A stretch of DNA of 64,000 nt from Numida meleagris (Eukaryota > Chordata > Aves > Galliformes > Numididae), in contig NC_034413.1 of the NCBI RefSeq assembly GCF_002078875.1, positions 59,950,433 through 60,014,432 on the forward strand, in the 5' to 3' direction. Every line of letters begins with the position of its first letter. The stretch's first letter is position 1. Both the position numbers and the translations under genes were made by a program. Under the pieces are notes generated by a model. It had not been told where the DNA came from, searched no databases, and worked only from the letters and a program-made list of their open reading frames with translations. Shown here one piece after another: positions 36,385 through 48,870 of the stretch.

Positions 36385-36910
36385 AATTATTTCCAGGAGA
36401 GCGGCAGCAGAGCTGAAACAGACCCAAAAAACTCCCTCTGGCACATTGGCTCCCTGGCAGGCCAGGCCTGCACTCGGTGCAGTGCTGGCTGTGCACAGCA
36501 GAGCTGCTGGTGGGGAGCAAGCAGCGCGTGGCCAGGCTGAATGGGGCTGGGGGTGAGAGGCGAGCTGGGGATGTATTCTTGCCGCCGGGAAGCAAACCGG
36601 AACCGGGCACAGGTCTAATTGCATAACAGATGATGTATTGTACAGCCTGTACCCTCTCCTAAAGAGCAGAGGTGAGCACGCCAAGGCAGGCTCGGGCCTG
36701 GCTCCCGGTGAAGGCCTGGCTCCGGCCTGGCCCACGGCCGCCAGGAAGGGCAAGTGGAGGGGTTGGTGAGGAGAAGGCCCAGCATTGCTGTGCTCAGGCA
36801 CAGGCTGCTGCAAGGTGACACAGCCTCACTGCAGGGCTTCCTCCATCGCGTCACTGCCGCGTGAGGAGCTCTCCTGCTGCCATCCCTGTGAGGGAAATGG
36901 GGACCCGCTG
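36385..36910. promoter_or_regulatory. GC- and CpG-rich segment (weak CpG island)
   Basis: About 21 CpG dinucleotides fall in roughly 525 bases, against a background that is nearly CpG-free. Dense parts are GCCGCCGGG near 36591 and CCACGGCCGCC near 36732. It lies between two CR1 copies that face each other head to head. There is no TATA box, first exon or long coherent frame: the 151-codon minus frame is Pro/Ala/Cys-rich, as expected from composition. It may be an orphan promoter or just GC-rich sequence. Confidence 0.3.
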
Positions 36911-36990
36911 TCTTTTCCTCTCAGGAGCCCCAGGAACTGTAGGTAGCACTTTGTGACATTGTATCCAGGCTCCAGTGGCCACTGTTGGAG

Positions 36991-37283
36991 ACTGACTTTT
37001 TACAGAGTCTGGTAGTGATAGGGCTAGGGGGAATGGCTTTAAAGTAAAAGAGGGGACATTCAGGTTTGATGTTAGTAAGAAATTCTTCACTAAGAGGGTG
37101 GTGAGGCGGTGGCACAGCTGCCCAGCGGGCTGTGGGTGCCTCGTCCCTGGAGGTGCTCAAGGCCAGGTGGGATGGGGCCCTGGGCAGCCTGAGCTGGTCG
37201 GTGGCAACCAGCCCATGGCAGGGGGTTGGAACTGGATGGGGTTTAAGATTTCTTCCAACCTAAGCCATTTCATGATTCTATAC
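36991..37283 (+). mobile_element. CR1 LINE, 3' fragment
   Basis: TGGTAGTGATAGGGCTAGGG, CCCTGGAGGTGCTCAAGGCC and the 3' end TTTCTTCCAACCTAAGCCAT with CATGATTCTATAC mark a plus-strand CR1 tail of about 290 bases. It is 5'-truncated and non-coding. Its strand is opposite to the CR1 copy at 35801-36235. Confidence 0.94.
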
Positions 37284-40200
37284 TGTGGGGCCAGCAGCTG
37301 CTCCTGCTCAGGCTGTAGTTGTCTCTGGGTTTGCAAAAATGCAGCTTATCTTCAGCCTTCAAACACTTGGCAATGAATAGAAAATGGGCTTGTTAAAAAA
37401 AAAAAAATCCCAACGAAATACAATACATAGGGTTGTCTTTTCCCACTTTGTGGCAGATCAAACACATTTATCTAGGGTTTTAATTTCTTTTCCTTTCACA
37501 TCATAGTGAGGATCTTCAGCAGGGAACGGAACAGCCGGGTGATGTATTTTTGGGTTATAACTTGAGAACAAAAGCTCATTAGGACTCAAAGATTTTATAT
37601 GGATAACACCACCCACGGTTACTTTAGATAGGGTAGAAATGTTTTTATGGTTTAGGGCACAAACTAGCTATTAAATTACTAGGGAACTACAAATATCTAC
37701 TAGACACATCGATGGGAGTGCAACCAGAACACAGAGTACTACATAAAATAATTACATACATCACAGCTAATATTAGATCACATGAAAGTACATGACTGTT
37801 CTATAAAAAATCATTTGCATCTCTCTGCATTGGACAGTGAGAGGGGGTGGAATTGGGTGGTGCGATGCTGACTTTGCTGTCAAAGGTTGGAAACCTCGCA
37901 GCCTCTCCTGGAGTTTGTGATGCGGGCACTGCCAGAGAAGCTGAGTTTTCTGAGCTAGCAGAAAGTCCTTTTTGTTCCATGCTTAGCTGGGATGTGGGAG
38001 CTCAAATGAGAGAGGATGGATTATCCATCGTGCTGAGAGGCTTCACTGAACAAGCATGTCCTTGACGTGTGAGCCCAAATTGGGGTCGATGACAAGGACA
38101 GCTCTGACATCATATGAGTCATGTGAGGAGGGAGGGGTGTTGCTGCCTCCTGACGGGGGGACGCATCTGTTCCACGCTTGCTCGTGCGACGTGAAGAGGT
38201 TGCAGTGCTAAGATGCACATAGGGAGAGTGGGAGTGTGCCGCTTAGCAGGGCTTTTTTGAGTTTGGGAATCTCATAGGAGCTGCCTCTCTTCTGCTCTGT
38301 AATTTCCAGCCCTCAGGCACAGGCGGTGGTCAGACTCGAGATGGCACTGCCACAGGACCAGTGTGCCTTGGGAATGGCAGCACTGGGTTTCCCACCTCTG
38401 GGATCTGCCAAGATCTGCCTTTGTCCCCCAGGTGCACCAAATGGAGAAAAGCTTGAAAGAAGTGTTGTAGGATGTGCTTTTATTAATTAGAGGGCATATA
38501 GGTGCAGTTGAATTTGCTGCCTCCTGTTCCCATTAGAGAGGTACGCTTTTAGTCGCTAACAGCTTTGCCAAGCAGAGATGCCAGGGTGCTTGTACATGTG
38601 AAATTTTCAAATTTTCTGAGCTGCTGTATTTTCCTCTTTGTGCATCAGTGTTGTGCGCTCCATAAGGAAATGTTTCTCTGGAGGGAAAAAAAAAAGTGTG
38701 TGAACATGTAATTAAGACCATCGAAAGGTATGCACACATGAGGGGTCAGTTCTAGCTGCAGAGCTATAAATACTTCACTTTCTGTCTTTTTTTTTTTTTT
38801 CCAACTTCACAGCTTAACTATCAGATTCTTAATGAAGGGAGCTCTTGCCTGTGCTCTGCAACCCCTATGAGTGCTATTTAGGAGCTACAACCACAGCTCT
38901 AGGTTCTGCACAAAGACAGTGAAACCAAGGCTACTCCCTGGCTAGGAATTACTGTTATAGATCTGCTCTTGAAGAGAACTGGAAAAACCTGAGTCCAGAG
39001 CTTTGGGTGCCTGCCCACTGAGTAAACGGGCTCCAGCACTGAACTGGTGGCCAGTGTAGCCATGTAGCTGCCGAATGGAGCAGGTTGGGTCACGGCAGAA
39101 AAAAAAACCTTCCTCCCCAAGCATGGAGGTGATTTAGAGATGCTACGTGAGAGGGCGGCCACATGCCTACTCTGCCCAGTGGGCTTCTGCTTTGTTTACA
39201 GTCTGAGAGGACTGCTTCAAGGAGCAATCCAAACCTGGCTCAATCCAGCTACGTTCCTTGCAGTGTCTGCTTCTGCTTTGCCATAGAAAACTAACACCTA
39301 ACAATTATTCTTTCATTTTATTATTATGTCATTTTCCTGCCAAATAGTCCTCAGGAGTGTAAGCTGGAAAAAGTTTTGGGTAGAGCTCAATACTACAAAT
39401 CTTGTAATTTATATCTTATCTAAACCCTGAAGAAAGCAATCAAAAAAACACGTGCAAGGCTGGGACTATGTTTCAGCTGAATTTCAGAGGTTGCGCATGA
39501 GCGTGAATGTGACAGTTTCTCTAAAATTCTCAGCATTGTATTCTGAAGGTCTTCCTGAACTTCACTGCTGAAGCCTTCATGATAATCACTTGTACTGCGC
39601 AAACACCCAGTGGTCTGACTTGTGCTGTGACTTTGTTTACAGCATATGTCATGCAGGGTGAGAAATAAAAACTTGATACATTACAGACAGCATGGGATGA
39701 ACGAGTGCTGCTGAGGTGTCCTAGTTCAAAGAGCAAGAGAATGGCAGTGCCAGTGACTTCAAATACACCTGATAACACTATCTTTTTAATTTGTATCTTG
39801 TGATTTTGTGCTGAAGCTCAGGTGTAGACACTGTGCAGATTTCCCCCACTTTGCTAGATGCCCTTCTACGTACGTCTGTGCACAGTAAGAGACATGGCAC
39901 CGCAAGTTCAGCCTTATACTGCTTGGCAAGGGCCTGTGTTCAGGCTGTCAAATACAGCTTCCTCCTCTTTAGGTCCTGTCACTGATGACTTTGACCCATT
40001 CTGGCTGATTCGCACAAAATCCTTTACAAGGATTTAATGCTGATACCATTTGTCACTATTTTCTTTTGGTTTGTTTTGCTTTATTTTCTCAGAGGGAATC
40101 TTCCAGTCAATACTCATGGTGGCTTTGTAGGTTTCCTCTTTTTCTATCCCCATTTCCTCTGATTTCCCCCTCTAGGTGTCCTGGACCAGATTCTCGCACA

Positions 40201-42372
40201 GGAAAGTTCTGGGAGCATCACCTCCCAGGGGTCACAGACCACAGTAAAAGAATAGAGGGGGCAATTAAGGGGCTTTGTACCTGTTTCTGCTCTTATACAA
40301 AAAGCTGTCATATGAATACCCTTGAGAATTTTTGTATACTTCAGTCCTGTACAGAGCCCTAAATTAACCCCGAGAAAAAATATAGCTTTTGCTTTAGTGG
40401 CTCTCCTAATACCAATACTTTTTTATTAATCTCCTTAGTAATACTTACAAAAATGCTTGACTGTGGTTATGCAGATTGTCCCATGTGATCACTAGCAATT
40501 ATGCTAATCACAGTCTTCTCACAGTTCTTTCCCATCTGTTTTATCCACCTATGGATACTTACAGTAATATAAATGATATAAAAGGCTCCAAAGCCATCAC
40601 ACTCTCATTTGTTGGTCACTGTATTAGCAAAGGTTTTGCAGATTAGAGAGTTTACAGCCTGTGCAGGGAAGGTGAGGAATGAGAGGAAGCAGGAGGCAGA
40701 GCATTCCCATTTTTATGGAAGACAACACACAGGACTAAAGAACTTCCCAAAGATGCCAGTGGCAGAACTGGAGATTAGTCATTATGCTGTGGAAAGTCTT
40801 GTCTGTATGAAGCCACATAGGCTGAGCATCACGTGGGGGAAAAACAAAACAAAAACAAACAAAAAAGCCCTCTCTACTGCCATTTACTGGAACTGGAGAA
40901 AGAGGAATGAGAGGGCAAGGAGCAGATTTTGTTTGCTTGCCCTGTTGATGTCATTAGCTGTGGGTGGGAAGACAATAAAACATTGTTTTCTTTGCTGTGT
41001 GCCTGAAGAACTGCAGTTTGCCAAGTGCAACTCTGTTAGCGAGGATACACTATCCAAAATGCCAGCTTTGCACAGAGAGGTAGAGCTGTTGGCATCTACC
41101 ACTGGAAGTGAAGGGAAAGGGTCCCTTGTCCTGTGCATGGGTTATTCCCAGTGACATGGGCTCATCTCTGTGTTTCTCTGTGTTAATAATATTTTCTGCT
41201 GCCCTGTGATGTGTCCAAAATCAGTGCTGATGGGGCAGTAAAGCTTTTCCAGGGGAGGAGACTCGGGACCCCACGCTGATGTTAAGGCGAGAAGCCTTCT
41301 CCTGGAGAGTAGCCCGAGGCCATGAAGGCTGTATATTTGGTGACCCTGAGCAATTAGATGAGAGAGTGCCATATGTAGTTTTGGTGAAGCACTTCCTCTC
41401 AGAATCTGCTGACAGCAGAGGAGGGTTCCGTGCTCCTGATGCTTCCCAAATTCCCTGCTCCAAACTACATGAGGAAATGTATTGTGAAGTGTCTGTTCTG
41501 GAGGCCAGTAACTTGCTTGGAAGACTAATGGTTTTCCCTTTCATAAAGTTTTCTTGTTTTTATACGGGGAATTAGAGCTTGGGAGAAAGGAATTGGGGCA
41601 AGTAAAGACTGCACAAGGAAACTGCTAAGTTTTCTGGGGTTTCCAGGTGGGGATGGAGTCTGCTGCTTGGTGGAATCCCTCATTTGACAGAAGTGTCCTG
41701 AATCCATGAAAAATGCTCTAACACCTCTTTTTCTTAACACATTACTGTACGCGAACAATGAATTTGTTGAAACAGGAAATGTGTTTTCATTCTGAGTAAG
41801 GACATACCTATCAGAGCAGGGCCCCAGTTCTGACCTGAGGGTGTAGATGCTACCTTGATAAATGGCAATTACTTTTCCAAAAACCTTGGATTAATCTTAG
41901 ACATAAAAAAGTACAGCAGTGTTCACTTGGAGACTATCTGTGGCCATTGGAGAGAAGATGATGCTTTGTTGGAGTATTACCTGTCAGAAAGAATCCTTGG
42001 ACCAAGAATCTTTCAGGGCGTTATATGACATTCAGCAAAATCGTATCCGCTAGGAGATGCTTTCTTGCACCAGATCCAGCTCAGTGTCCCATTTCCGGCT
42101 AACATAACGCACGATGGGACTACAGATTTCTAAGGAAATAAATCCTTTCCAAGCAGTTGTCGAAACTATTGAGTCTAGGGAAATATATAGAGATGGATGG
42201 GATGTGTCATTCTTAGAGGGATGAGTTATTTAAAGCTAGTCTGGGGTATGCTGTTCTAAAAGGAATGAGATATTTATTAACAGACTTACATATTCCTGTG
42301 ATGATTCCAGTGAGAACAATGAAAATTGTGACTGAGTCAACGTAAATTTAGAGTTAACTTTTAACTCTGGAA
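37284..42372. other. Non-genic sequence
   Basis: There is no recognisable gene or transposon. The longest frame, 40609-41154 (181 codons, plus), has no domain, no family resemblance and no splice context. A T14 run lies at 38787-38800 and an ACAAAACAAAAAC stretch near 40850. Confidence 0.5.
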
Positions 42373-42433
42373 TTTTCAAAGGCATTTAGTGTTGACCTAA
42401 CTCTGATCTCTTCAAAGTCAATGGAAGTTTTAT
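42373..42433. repeat. Decayed sauropsid repeat
   Basis: TTTCAAAGGCATTTAGTG followed by AAAGTCAATGGAAGTTTTATG resembles an old repeat of the form 'tttcaaaggcatttaggtgcctaactcccattgaagtcaatgggagtt'. The copy is very diverged and the family is not named. Confidence 0.4.
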
Positions 42434-43211
42434 GACTTACGTCAGTAGAGAGAAAATTACTCTGATAAAGAATGCTTCTAAAATCACACCCTAAATTGAT
42501 AAGTTTATACTTTCAACATATATCTGATATAATTCTGATAAACGTATATTATCCTAACATGGATGGGTTGTTTCAAATGAGTTGTGTACTTCCTTTCATA
42601 ATGGAATATTAAAAAAACAAATCAAGCAAAAAAAAAAAAAATCCCAGATGAACAAATCCAAAAAACTTAAATTCCTTTATGGTAAGGAATATGTCTTCTG
42701 CATCTTCCACAGAGCTTTTTGCACCAAAGCTTTAATACATAACAAATAAAAAACAGACTGTTGTTTCAAATGCATTTGTTAGATGCCTAATGAAATTATT
42801 AAGTCACTGATTATCATTTATATTCTTAAAGTGGTGCCCAGGTGCTTACAGCAAGTCTTAAGGCACACAGCTGATAGACAGTTAAATACATAACATATGC
42901 CCCACCTGGAAAATATGGCCCTGAAATAGCTACTCCAAATTAAATTTCCATGTGAAGTTTTGCTGAAGTTTTGCCTACTTTGGGCCTCATCTCCAGCTGG
43001 AGAACTAAGATTAGTTTCCTTGGGAGTTAACCCCAGCTGAGCACTGCATCAATTTTCTTTTTCTTTTTTTTTTTTTCCTCTTGGTTGGCTGTGATCTGCA
43101 AGGCTTGTTTGTGCTTGGTTGATGTACACTGGGGAATACACAAGATAAAGATACAAAGCAAACCCAGTGTGGCATTAAGAGAAAGCTTGAGTGAAATCTT
43201 GGTTCCTGAAA

Positions 43212-43252
43212 AGTCAGTTGGAGTTTTTCCACTGATTTCTATGGGGTCAGGA
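43212..43252. repeat. Decayed sauropsid repeat
   Basis: GTCAGTTGGAGTTTTTCCAC then TGATTTCTATGGGGTCAGG fits the same class of repeat as at 42373 and 59175 ('gtcagtgggagtttttccattgacttctatggggccagga'). It ends about 180 bases upstream of the candidate exon at 43434. Confidence 0.42.
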
Positions 43253-43433
43253 TGTCAGATAACATCCTGATTATCCCTAACTTCTCTAATGTTTTTACCT
43301 TTGATGACCTGATATGTCAGCCTTTGTGATACATTAGTGCTGGTTTATATGTTCTGAAGATGCAGTGTCTAGTAAAACATATGATGCAATTTTAGTATAA
43401 ACCTTCTGTGTGTTTCTGTTCTGTCTTCTTCAG

Positions 43434-43555
43434 GCATTAAAGGATGTGTCTTTTTGGCTACTGCTCTGCTGGAGCTGAAGCTTTCCCAAAACTCACAGCT
43501 AAGCAGTTCAGTGTGTGTTGTGCGGGACAGCTACAGAATTCCAATTACTGCAACG
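43434..43555 (+). other. Candidate internal exon (122 nt)
   Basis: The acceptor is near-ideal: a pyrimidine-rich tract ending TTCTGTCTTCTTCAG at 43433. The donor ACG|GTGAGT at 43555/43556 matches the consensus well. Skipping two bases gives 40 open codons between the sites, with a mixed hydrophobic/polar peptide (GCVFLATALLELKLSQNSQ near its start). The other frames have stops. I do not recognise the product. No phase-compatible neighbour exon was found, so it may belong to a long non-coding RNA or be a cryptic exon. Confidence 0.3.
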
Positions 43556-45324
43556 GTGAGTAGTACTGAGACATGTAATCCTCAAAGTCAATAAGGAGGT
43601 TGCAAATGCACCCAGGCACATTCAGAAGATAAAACAAACACATTTAAATGTATATGTGTATAAAAAGTCTTCTGGTCATAACACTCTGTCAGAAGGTATT
43701 TGATATTTGTTTGGTGAATCAGAATGATTTGCAAAATGAGAATAAGAGCCTTGTTTTGTTAGGCATTGCTGAAAGACTCACGTGTCTAAGATATGCATTC
43801 TAATAAAGCAGTTGCTTTAAGTGTGATATAGAAGAGACAGAAGAATGTAATGCTGTCTGCATATGTACATATCTGTATTTTTGTTATAAACTAGTAAAGC
43901 AAAGATCAGACATCCTGATTTATCCTTTAACCTGCTTTTTAATGGGCTAATTTCCTGTAGGCACTGTAGTAGAAATGAGTCTTGAGAAGGGATTTGGGGG
44001 AAAATTTAAAGAGGGGTTTGAAATGTATGGCTACTAGTTGATCGCGTTTTCTATTAATGATATTTGACCTGTGTCTTCTAAATCTTGTGCTTACTGGAGG
44101 TTCTGGTCAGATAGTGTTTCCTGAACATAAGGGGCATCTGTGCTCTGGATGTTTTATAGGCACATGTCAGACAGTACCACTTACGATTTATACTAACAAC
44201 TAGTAGGCTGTGAATATTAATTTAAATGCATATTGTTATATTTTGCCACTGAATCTCTTCTATGATAAAAGAGCTATGTGCACAAAACATGGAGATATGC
44301 AGATACATAGGTTTAATTGTTTGGTTCGGCATTGTATCATTGCTATGCAGTTGCTTCTATTAAATCATATAGTAAATGAGAAAAAGTTTGCCTTTGTTGT
44401 TACCATCACAGCATTTTTCCTAGGAAAAGCATTTTATCAATTAAAATAAGAGAATACTTGAAGTCATAAGTGGTGCTGTGCTGTTGCTTGAATCCCAGCT
44501 TTAGCCAGGATTCTTTGCAAGTATTCTTTCTGGATGAGAGGAGTAGCAAAAAACTGGGTAAGTTTGTTTGGAGAGGTTTATGAACATTTCATCCATTGTG
44601 CAGTACACTTTCTTTATATTTACTGAATCTGCCTTCTATATGCTTTGCTGTGACAGTGCTTAGATTTCTTGACTGTACTTTATTTTAAGATTATCAATTG
44701 CAGCTGCATTTAACGCTTTAGAATCCTAAATTCATCTTTCTTATTATCATGCTTATGGTTCAAGTTGTCTTGCTTTATAAGCCAAAATGCTGAGGCCTAG
44801 GATTTGGTCTTGGCCAGATCTATCAGAACCTTCATAGTGATGCCAAGAGCCAGGAGCAGCTTGCAACCAGTAAATGCAGCAATGCTCCTAGAATCACTCA
44901 GCATTAGGCACAGAGGTATTTATTGTTCTGTAGCTAAAGGCATATATAACCAGTCACACATTCAGTACCTGCACTTACTGCCTTCAAACCAGAAAGAGAG
45001 CTATCACGTAATTTGTCTTCTAGACATGTTTCCCCTCCATTTCCAAACTAACCTTACTCAAACCTTCAAGAAAAGAGGAACATAAACATGAGCTTCATTA
45101 TATGCTCTGCCATAGCAGGCAAGTGAATAAGCAGGGTTCAGATTGTTTCCTTCAGCTGAAAACCGTATGTGCTGATTGCAGCTTTGTTAAATACATAAAT
45201 AACTGGAGCGCTTCCAATCAGAGGCAGCCAAACCTTTTAATCATATACAGAAGTGTTCCTCGTGACATAATTATGCTATCCAGACTCCTTCCTTCATTGG
45301 GAAATATTCTGTCAAACAGTAAAA

Positions 45325-45508
45325 TAATTAGCATGGATTTTAAAATCGGCATTGACATTCTAATGTCTAATTAGGTAATTGTCATTGGCACAGCAATACC
45401 TATTAGGAGCATGCAATTTGTGGAAGGGGTTTTGATGGAACAGACTGCAGGTGCAGATGGTCTAACAGCAGGACTCTTACCCGATGTAAACAAAGGTATT
45501 TTAATTAG
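45325..45508. promoter_or_regulatory. Candidate homeodomain/forkhead enhancer-like element
   Basis: The motifs are TAATTA (45325-45330), the palindrome CTAATTAG (45367-45374), GTAATTG (45375-45381), a forkhead site TGTAAACA (45485-45492) overlapping the SOX/TCF-like ACAAAGG (45491-45497), and TTAATTAG (45501-45508). The stretch has no recognised repeat. The combination is typical of developmental enhancers, but no conservation data were available. Confidence 0.33.
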
Positions 45509-45559
45509 CCATGTGACCCTGATCATTGTTAAAAGGTAAGGGCTGCACATTCATCTTCC

Positions 45560-48000
45560 CACCATGCACTTCCTGGTACTTCCAAGGGTAGTGTTGAAAT
45601 ACCTCGACCTGTGGTAAATTGCGTAGAGACCTGATTGAAATTCTGTTCAAATCTAATTATTGTTTCATTTGGCTGTTGGCAACATTAGCGCGATATTGCA
45701 GTTGGCTCGGAAGTCTTACCTAGTTCCTGGTCTATTTTTGGTCTGTAGATCTCAATTGCTAATCTACACAAAGATAGCAACTTTTGTTTAGTGTGTCAGG
45801 GAGGAATTCTGAGATGCTGAACTTGATGTTCAGCAAGTGTCTCTCAATTCCTTGCAGGAAAATACTTCTTACAAAAATGCAGAGGGCCCAAATTCTAGGA
45901 AATTACAAAAATCCATTGCTAGTGAGGTTACATTAACTCAGCACAGATCTTCGTTAAACTTAATTTTAATTGGGAAAACAGGATTGAACACACAGTCCTG
46001 GTAACTATGAATAACCTTGAAGTTAGAAATGCCTGAGACCTGGTAGGCTCTGTACCAGCTGTGGAAGCACTGCATATGTTAGATGTTCTAGAGCAGATGT
46101 TGCACCTGGTAGCTGAAGCCAAACTTCATGGAAACTCTGTGCATTTTATTTTTCTTATTACTGAAAAATAAATATCCAAGCAAGCAAAGAAAAAGCACTT
46201 TCATAATTTTGTTCTGGAGGCTCCTCTATTGATGTCTCAATTACATTAAAGTTCTTTAATTATAAGAAGAGTATTTTTTATTTGTACAGCTTGTCCTTAA
46301 TCATACTTTAAAACAATTTTTTTTTATCACTTAGTCACATAAAAGCAAAATACACACACTTCACTGTAAAGATGTAGAACAATTTAACATATTGGAATTG
46401 TTCTTGTAATCAAAAAAATGAAGTATTTGTAGAGTTGGGATATCAAACCATACACTGCTTAGCGCAAGGCCTCTCTTTGTAGTATGTTTTCTTCATTGTT
46501 TGCCTCTGTAAGTTACAGGGTACTAATCTGCAGAGCTGATACTCAAATAGAGTGAAAGAAAGGTATCTATATTTATTCCTTCTGTTTCTTCTTTTGTGAA
46601 CTTGTTGGTGCTGCCACAAGTCGCAGGACTACAGTTCTCCAACCTGCAAATGGTTATGCTGTAAATATTTACATACACAAGCTATCAAGTCCAGAATAGT
46701 TCCTCTAGCCTGAAAGCAAATCCCGAAACAGTTTCATGTCCAGACTGAGCGCAAGTGCTGAATCAGCATCTAAGTTATACAAACAGATCTAAGCTACCCA
46801 GATGGCTACAAAAGTGGAATTTGGTGCTCTGAAGCTTCTCATTGTTGATAGTGTCTGAATTGAGTATAATAGGCTTTGAAAGTTTAGACTTTTGGCTTGT
46901 TCAGAAGGGGGAGATGAGGCTGGGTTCAGCCAATGTTAGGGACTGAATGTAGGTGCCTACAGAAGAAGCCAAGCTGTATCTCCCCTTTGCAGACGAAGAG
47001 AGCAGGTACCATGAAGGATAGATAAATCCCCTCTGAGAACTGTCAAGCTATCTGCAGTGGCTGGAAAGAAACTAAATTCTGGCTGACAGAGCTCCTCACA
47101 TGGCTTCTTGATAAGTGTTGGATAAGAGTTTACTGGGACGTGATACCTGTTTTAAAGTGGCGGCGGTTTTTTTGTTTAACGTTTCTGAAATCACGTTCCT
47201 GAAATCAATGAATAAATATGCATAGTACCCTGCTTGATTAAATTCTGTAGGCAACATTAAGACAAAATGTAAACTAAATCTTATGATTATAATTATTTAT
47301 TTCTTCAAATTCTGGAGTGACTGAAATGTATAAGAGCTCTGCAGAGTGTGTTTCTTTGAAGTTGCAATAGCTGCTTTAACATATGAGAAGCCAAACAATT
47401 TTGTTTGGTAATTTTCCACCATTTTCCAAGAGGGAGGGTCTCTTGGGTCGTGGAGCACTTGGTAAGACTTGGTTATGTCACATAACCAAGAAAACTTACT
47501 GTTTCTCATTATGATCTATGAACATAGATAGTTTTCTAATGAAATACATGCTGCTCTTTTGACATTGGGTTCAAATCCATCTGGTGCTCTTTAATGAAGA
47601 ATCTGTAACCCTAACAGGAGTGTTATAGGCTATGTCCACTTTTCTGCTGAGTTGTTTTTTTCTTTTTTTTTTTTTGAAGCTGTCTAAATCTAAACACATT
47701 TATCTAATCAATGGTGAATAATAAACTTCTTTTCTCATCTGATTAAGTAATTTTGGCAAAACTTTTTGTTTTGAGGAATGTGTGGCTTATGTCGCTGCTT
47801 TCTGATGAATGTAAATGTTTCTCCACTTCTGTCTGACGAGTACTATAGAGACCTCATTGTTCTAGTGTGAAATAATGTATACTTACTAGTTAATGAGTTC
47901 AACCACCATGAGATAATCCTCAAGTGACATGATGCCTGTCTGTGCTTAATATAAATAAATAAAAGCTAGAAGGAATACAAATGATAAACACGCATATCTC
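45560..48000. other. Non-genic sequence
   Basis: No gene or clear transposon is visible. A phrase near 46950 (GTAGGTGCCTACAGAAGAAG) may be a trace of an old repeat. A 7-bp perfect hairpin (GCTGAAC/GTTCAGC) sits at 45816-45834 and is probably chance. Confidence 0.5.
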
Positions 48001-48019
48001 TCCTACTGATGCTGGGGTT

Positions 48020-48300
48020 TAATTATGGGGGACAATTACCTACCATAGTCAAAGGATTCGCACATTAATAACATTATATGGGGATAATGTCTTTCTAAGC
48101 TGCTATAGCATTTAAAAGCTGGTACTTACGTTGCAATCCAGATTCTGTCTACCCGTCGGTCCTGTCTGGATTATTGCTACATTATGTAATGTGGTCTCTC
48201 GTGTTTTTTCACTATGTAATTAACATGTGGGTCTGACTTATCCACTCCACTCTAATAAACCACTCTTAATGAGTGAAATAAGTATAATAATAATAATAAA
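48020..48300. promoter_or_regulatory. Candidate conserved noncoding element
   Basis: The stretch holds TTTAATTATGGGGG near its start, an 8-bp inverted repeat (AATCCAGA 48135-48142 and TCTGGATT 48165-48172), paired TAAT cores in ACATTATGTAATGT (48179-48192) and GTAATTAAC near 48216. It contains no recognised repeat except the (TAA)n run at 48284-48299 at its right end. Regulatory function is inferred from motif structure only. Confidence 0.33.
48284..48299. repeat. (TAA)n microsatellite
   Basis: Five TAA units in a row run into AAA. A second short run of the same kind (ATT units) lies at 56631-56646. Confidence 0.85.
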
Positions 48301-48811
48301 TCCTACATGATTTCTGAACTTCTCTATTGCTGTATGACATTTGTATTCAAGTAATATGAAGACTCATTTAAACATATATACACACAAATCTAATTCTATT
48401 CAGTTTGCATGCAGGCATCTTCTGAGAACTTTTCTCTGGTTTTATACTGGAAAAAATCTAACTACATTAAGAGGACACATTGGATAGACAAACTTTCTAA
48501 CTGCATTCCCTGTCACTCCTCAGTTCTGCACTTTCACAGGGGAGAGCTATACCAAAACCTGTCAAAACTTAATCTCTTGCATATCCTTCTTAAATATTGT
48601 TTTGCGCTTTTTCCCACTGTAACACTTGTTACTGATCTCTCCTAAGAATGAGTAAAGGATTTGTGACAATATTTACAGGTTATTAGAATATCACAGGAAT
48701 ATTACTGGCTTTGAGTTTTTGCAAAATTATACTGCTTTTTGTGACCCTCTTAATGGACTTATTTAAGGCATGGAGTTTATACTATAAATAATACTTCTTT
48801 ATGTATCAACT

Positions 48812-48870
48812 TTAGGGGGATTGGAACTAAAGGATCTTTAAGGTTCCTTCCAATCTAAGGAATTTTCTGT
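48812..48870 (+). mobile_element. CR1 3' end, very short
   Basis: GGGGGATTGGAACTAAAGGA, TCTTTAAGGTTCCTTCCAAT and TAAGGAATTTTCTGTG follow the avian CR1 3' UTR ('gggttggaactagatgatctttaaggtcccttccaacccaagccattctgtg'). Only about 60 bases remain. The terminal octamer repeats are lost. Confidence 0.75.

Noticed and set aside
36358..36813. 151-codon minus-strand frame rich in Pro, Ala and Cys
   Set aside because: GC-rich composition lowers stop-codon frequency; three frames are open over the same segment, so openness is compositional.
40609..41154. 181-codon plus-strand open frame
   Set aside because: No domain, no signal sequence and a chance-like composition; minus-strand frames overlap it and there is no splice or promoter context. 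Length alone is not enough in 64 kb of vertebrate DNA.
45816..45834. Hairpin GCTGAAC-TTGAT-GTTCAGC, considered as a microRNA precursor
   Set aside because: The 7-bp stem cannot be extended to the length a microRNA precursor needs; such hairpins are expected by chance.
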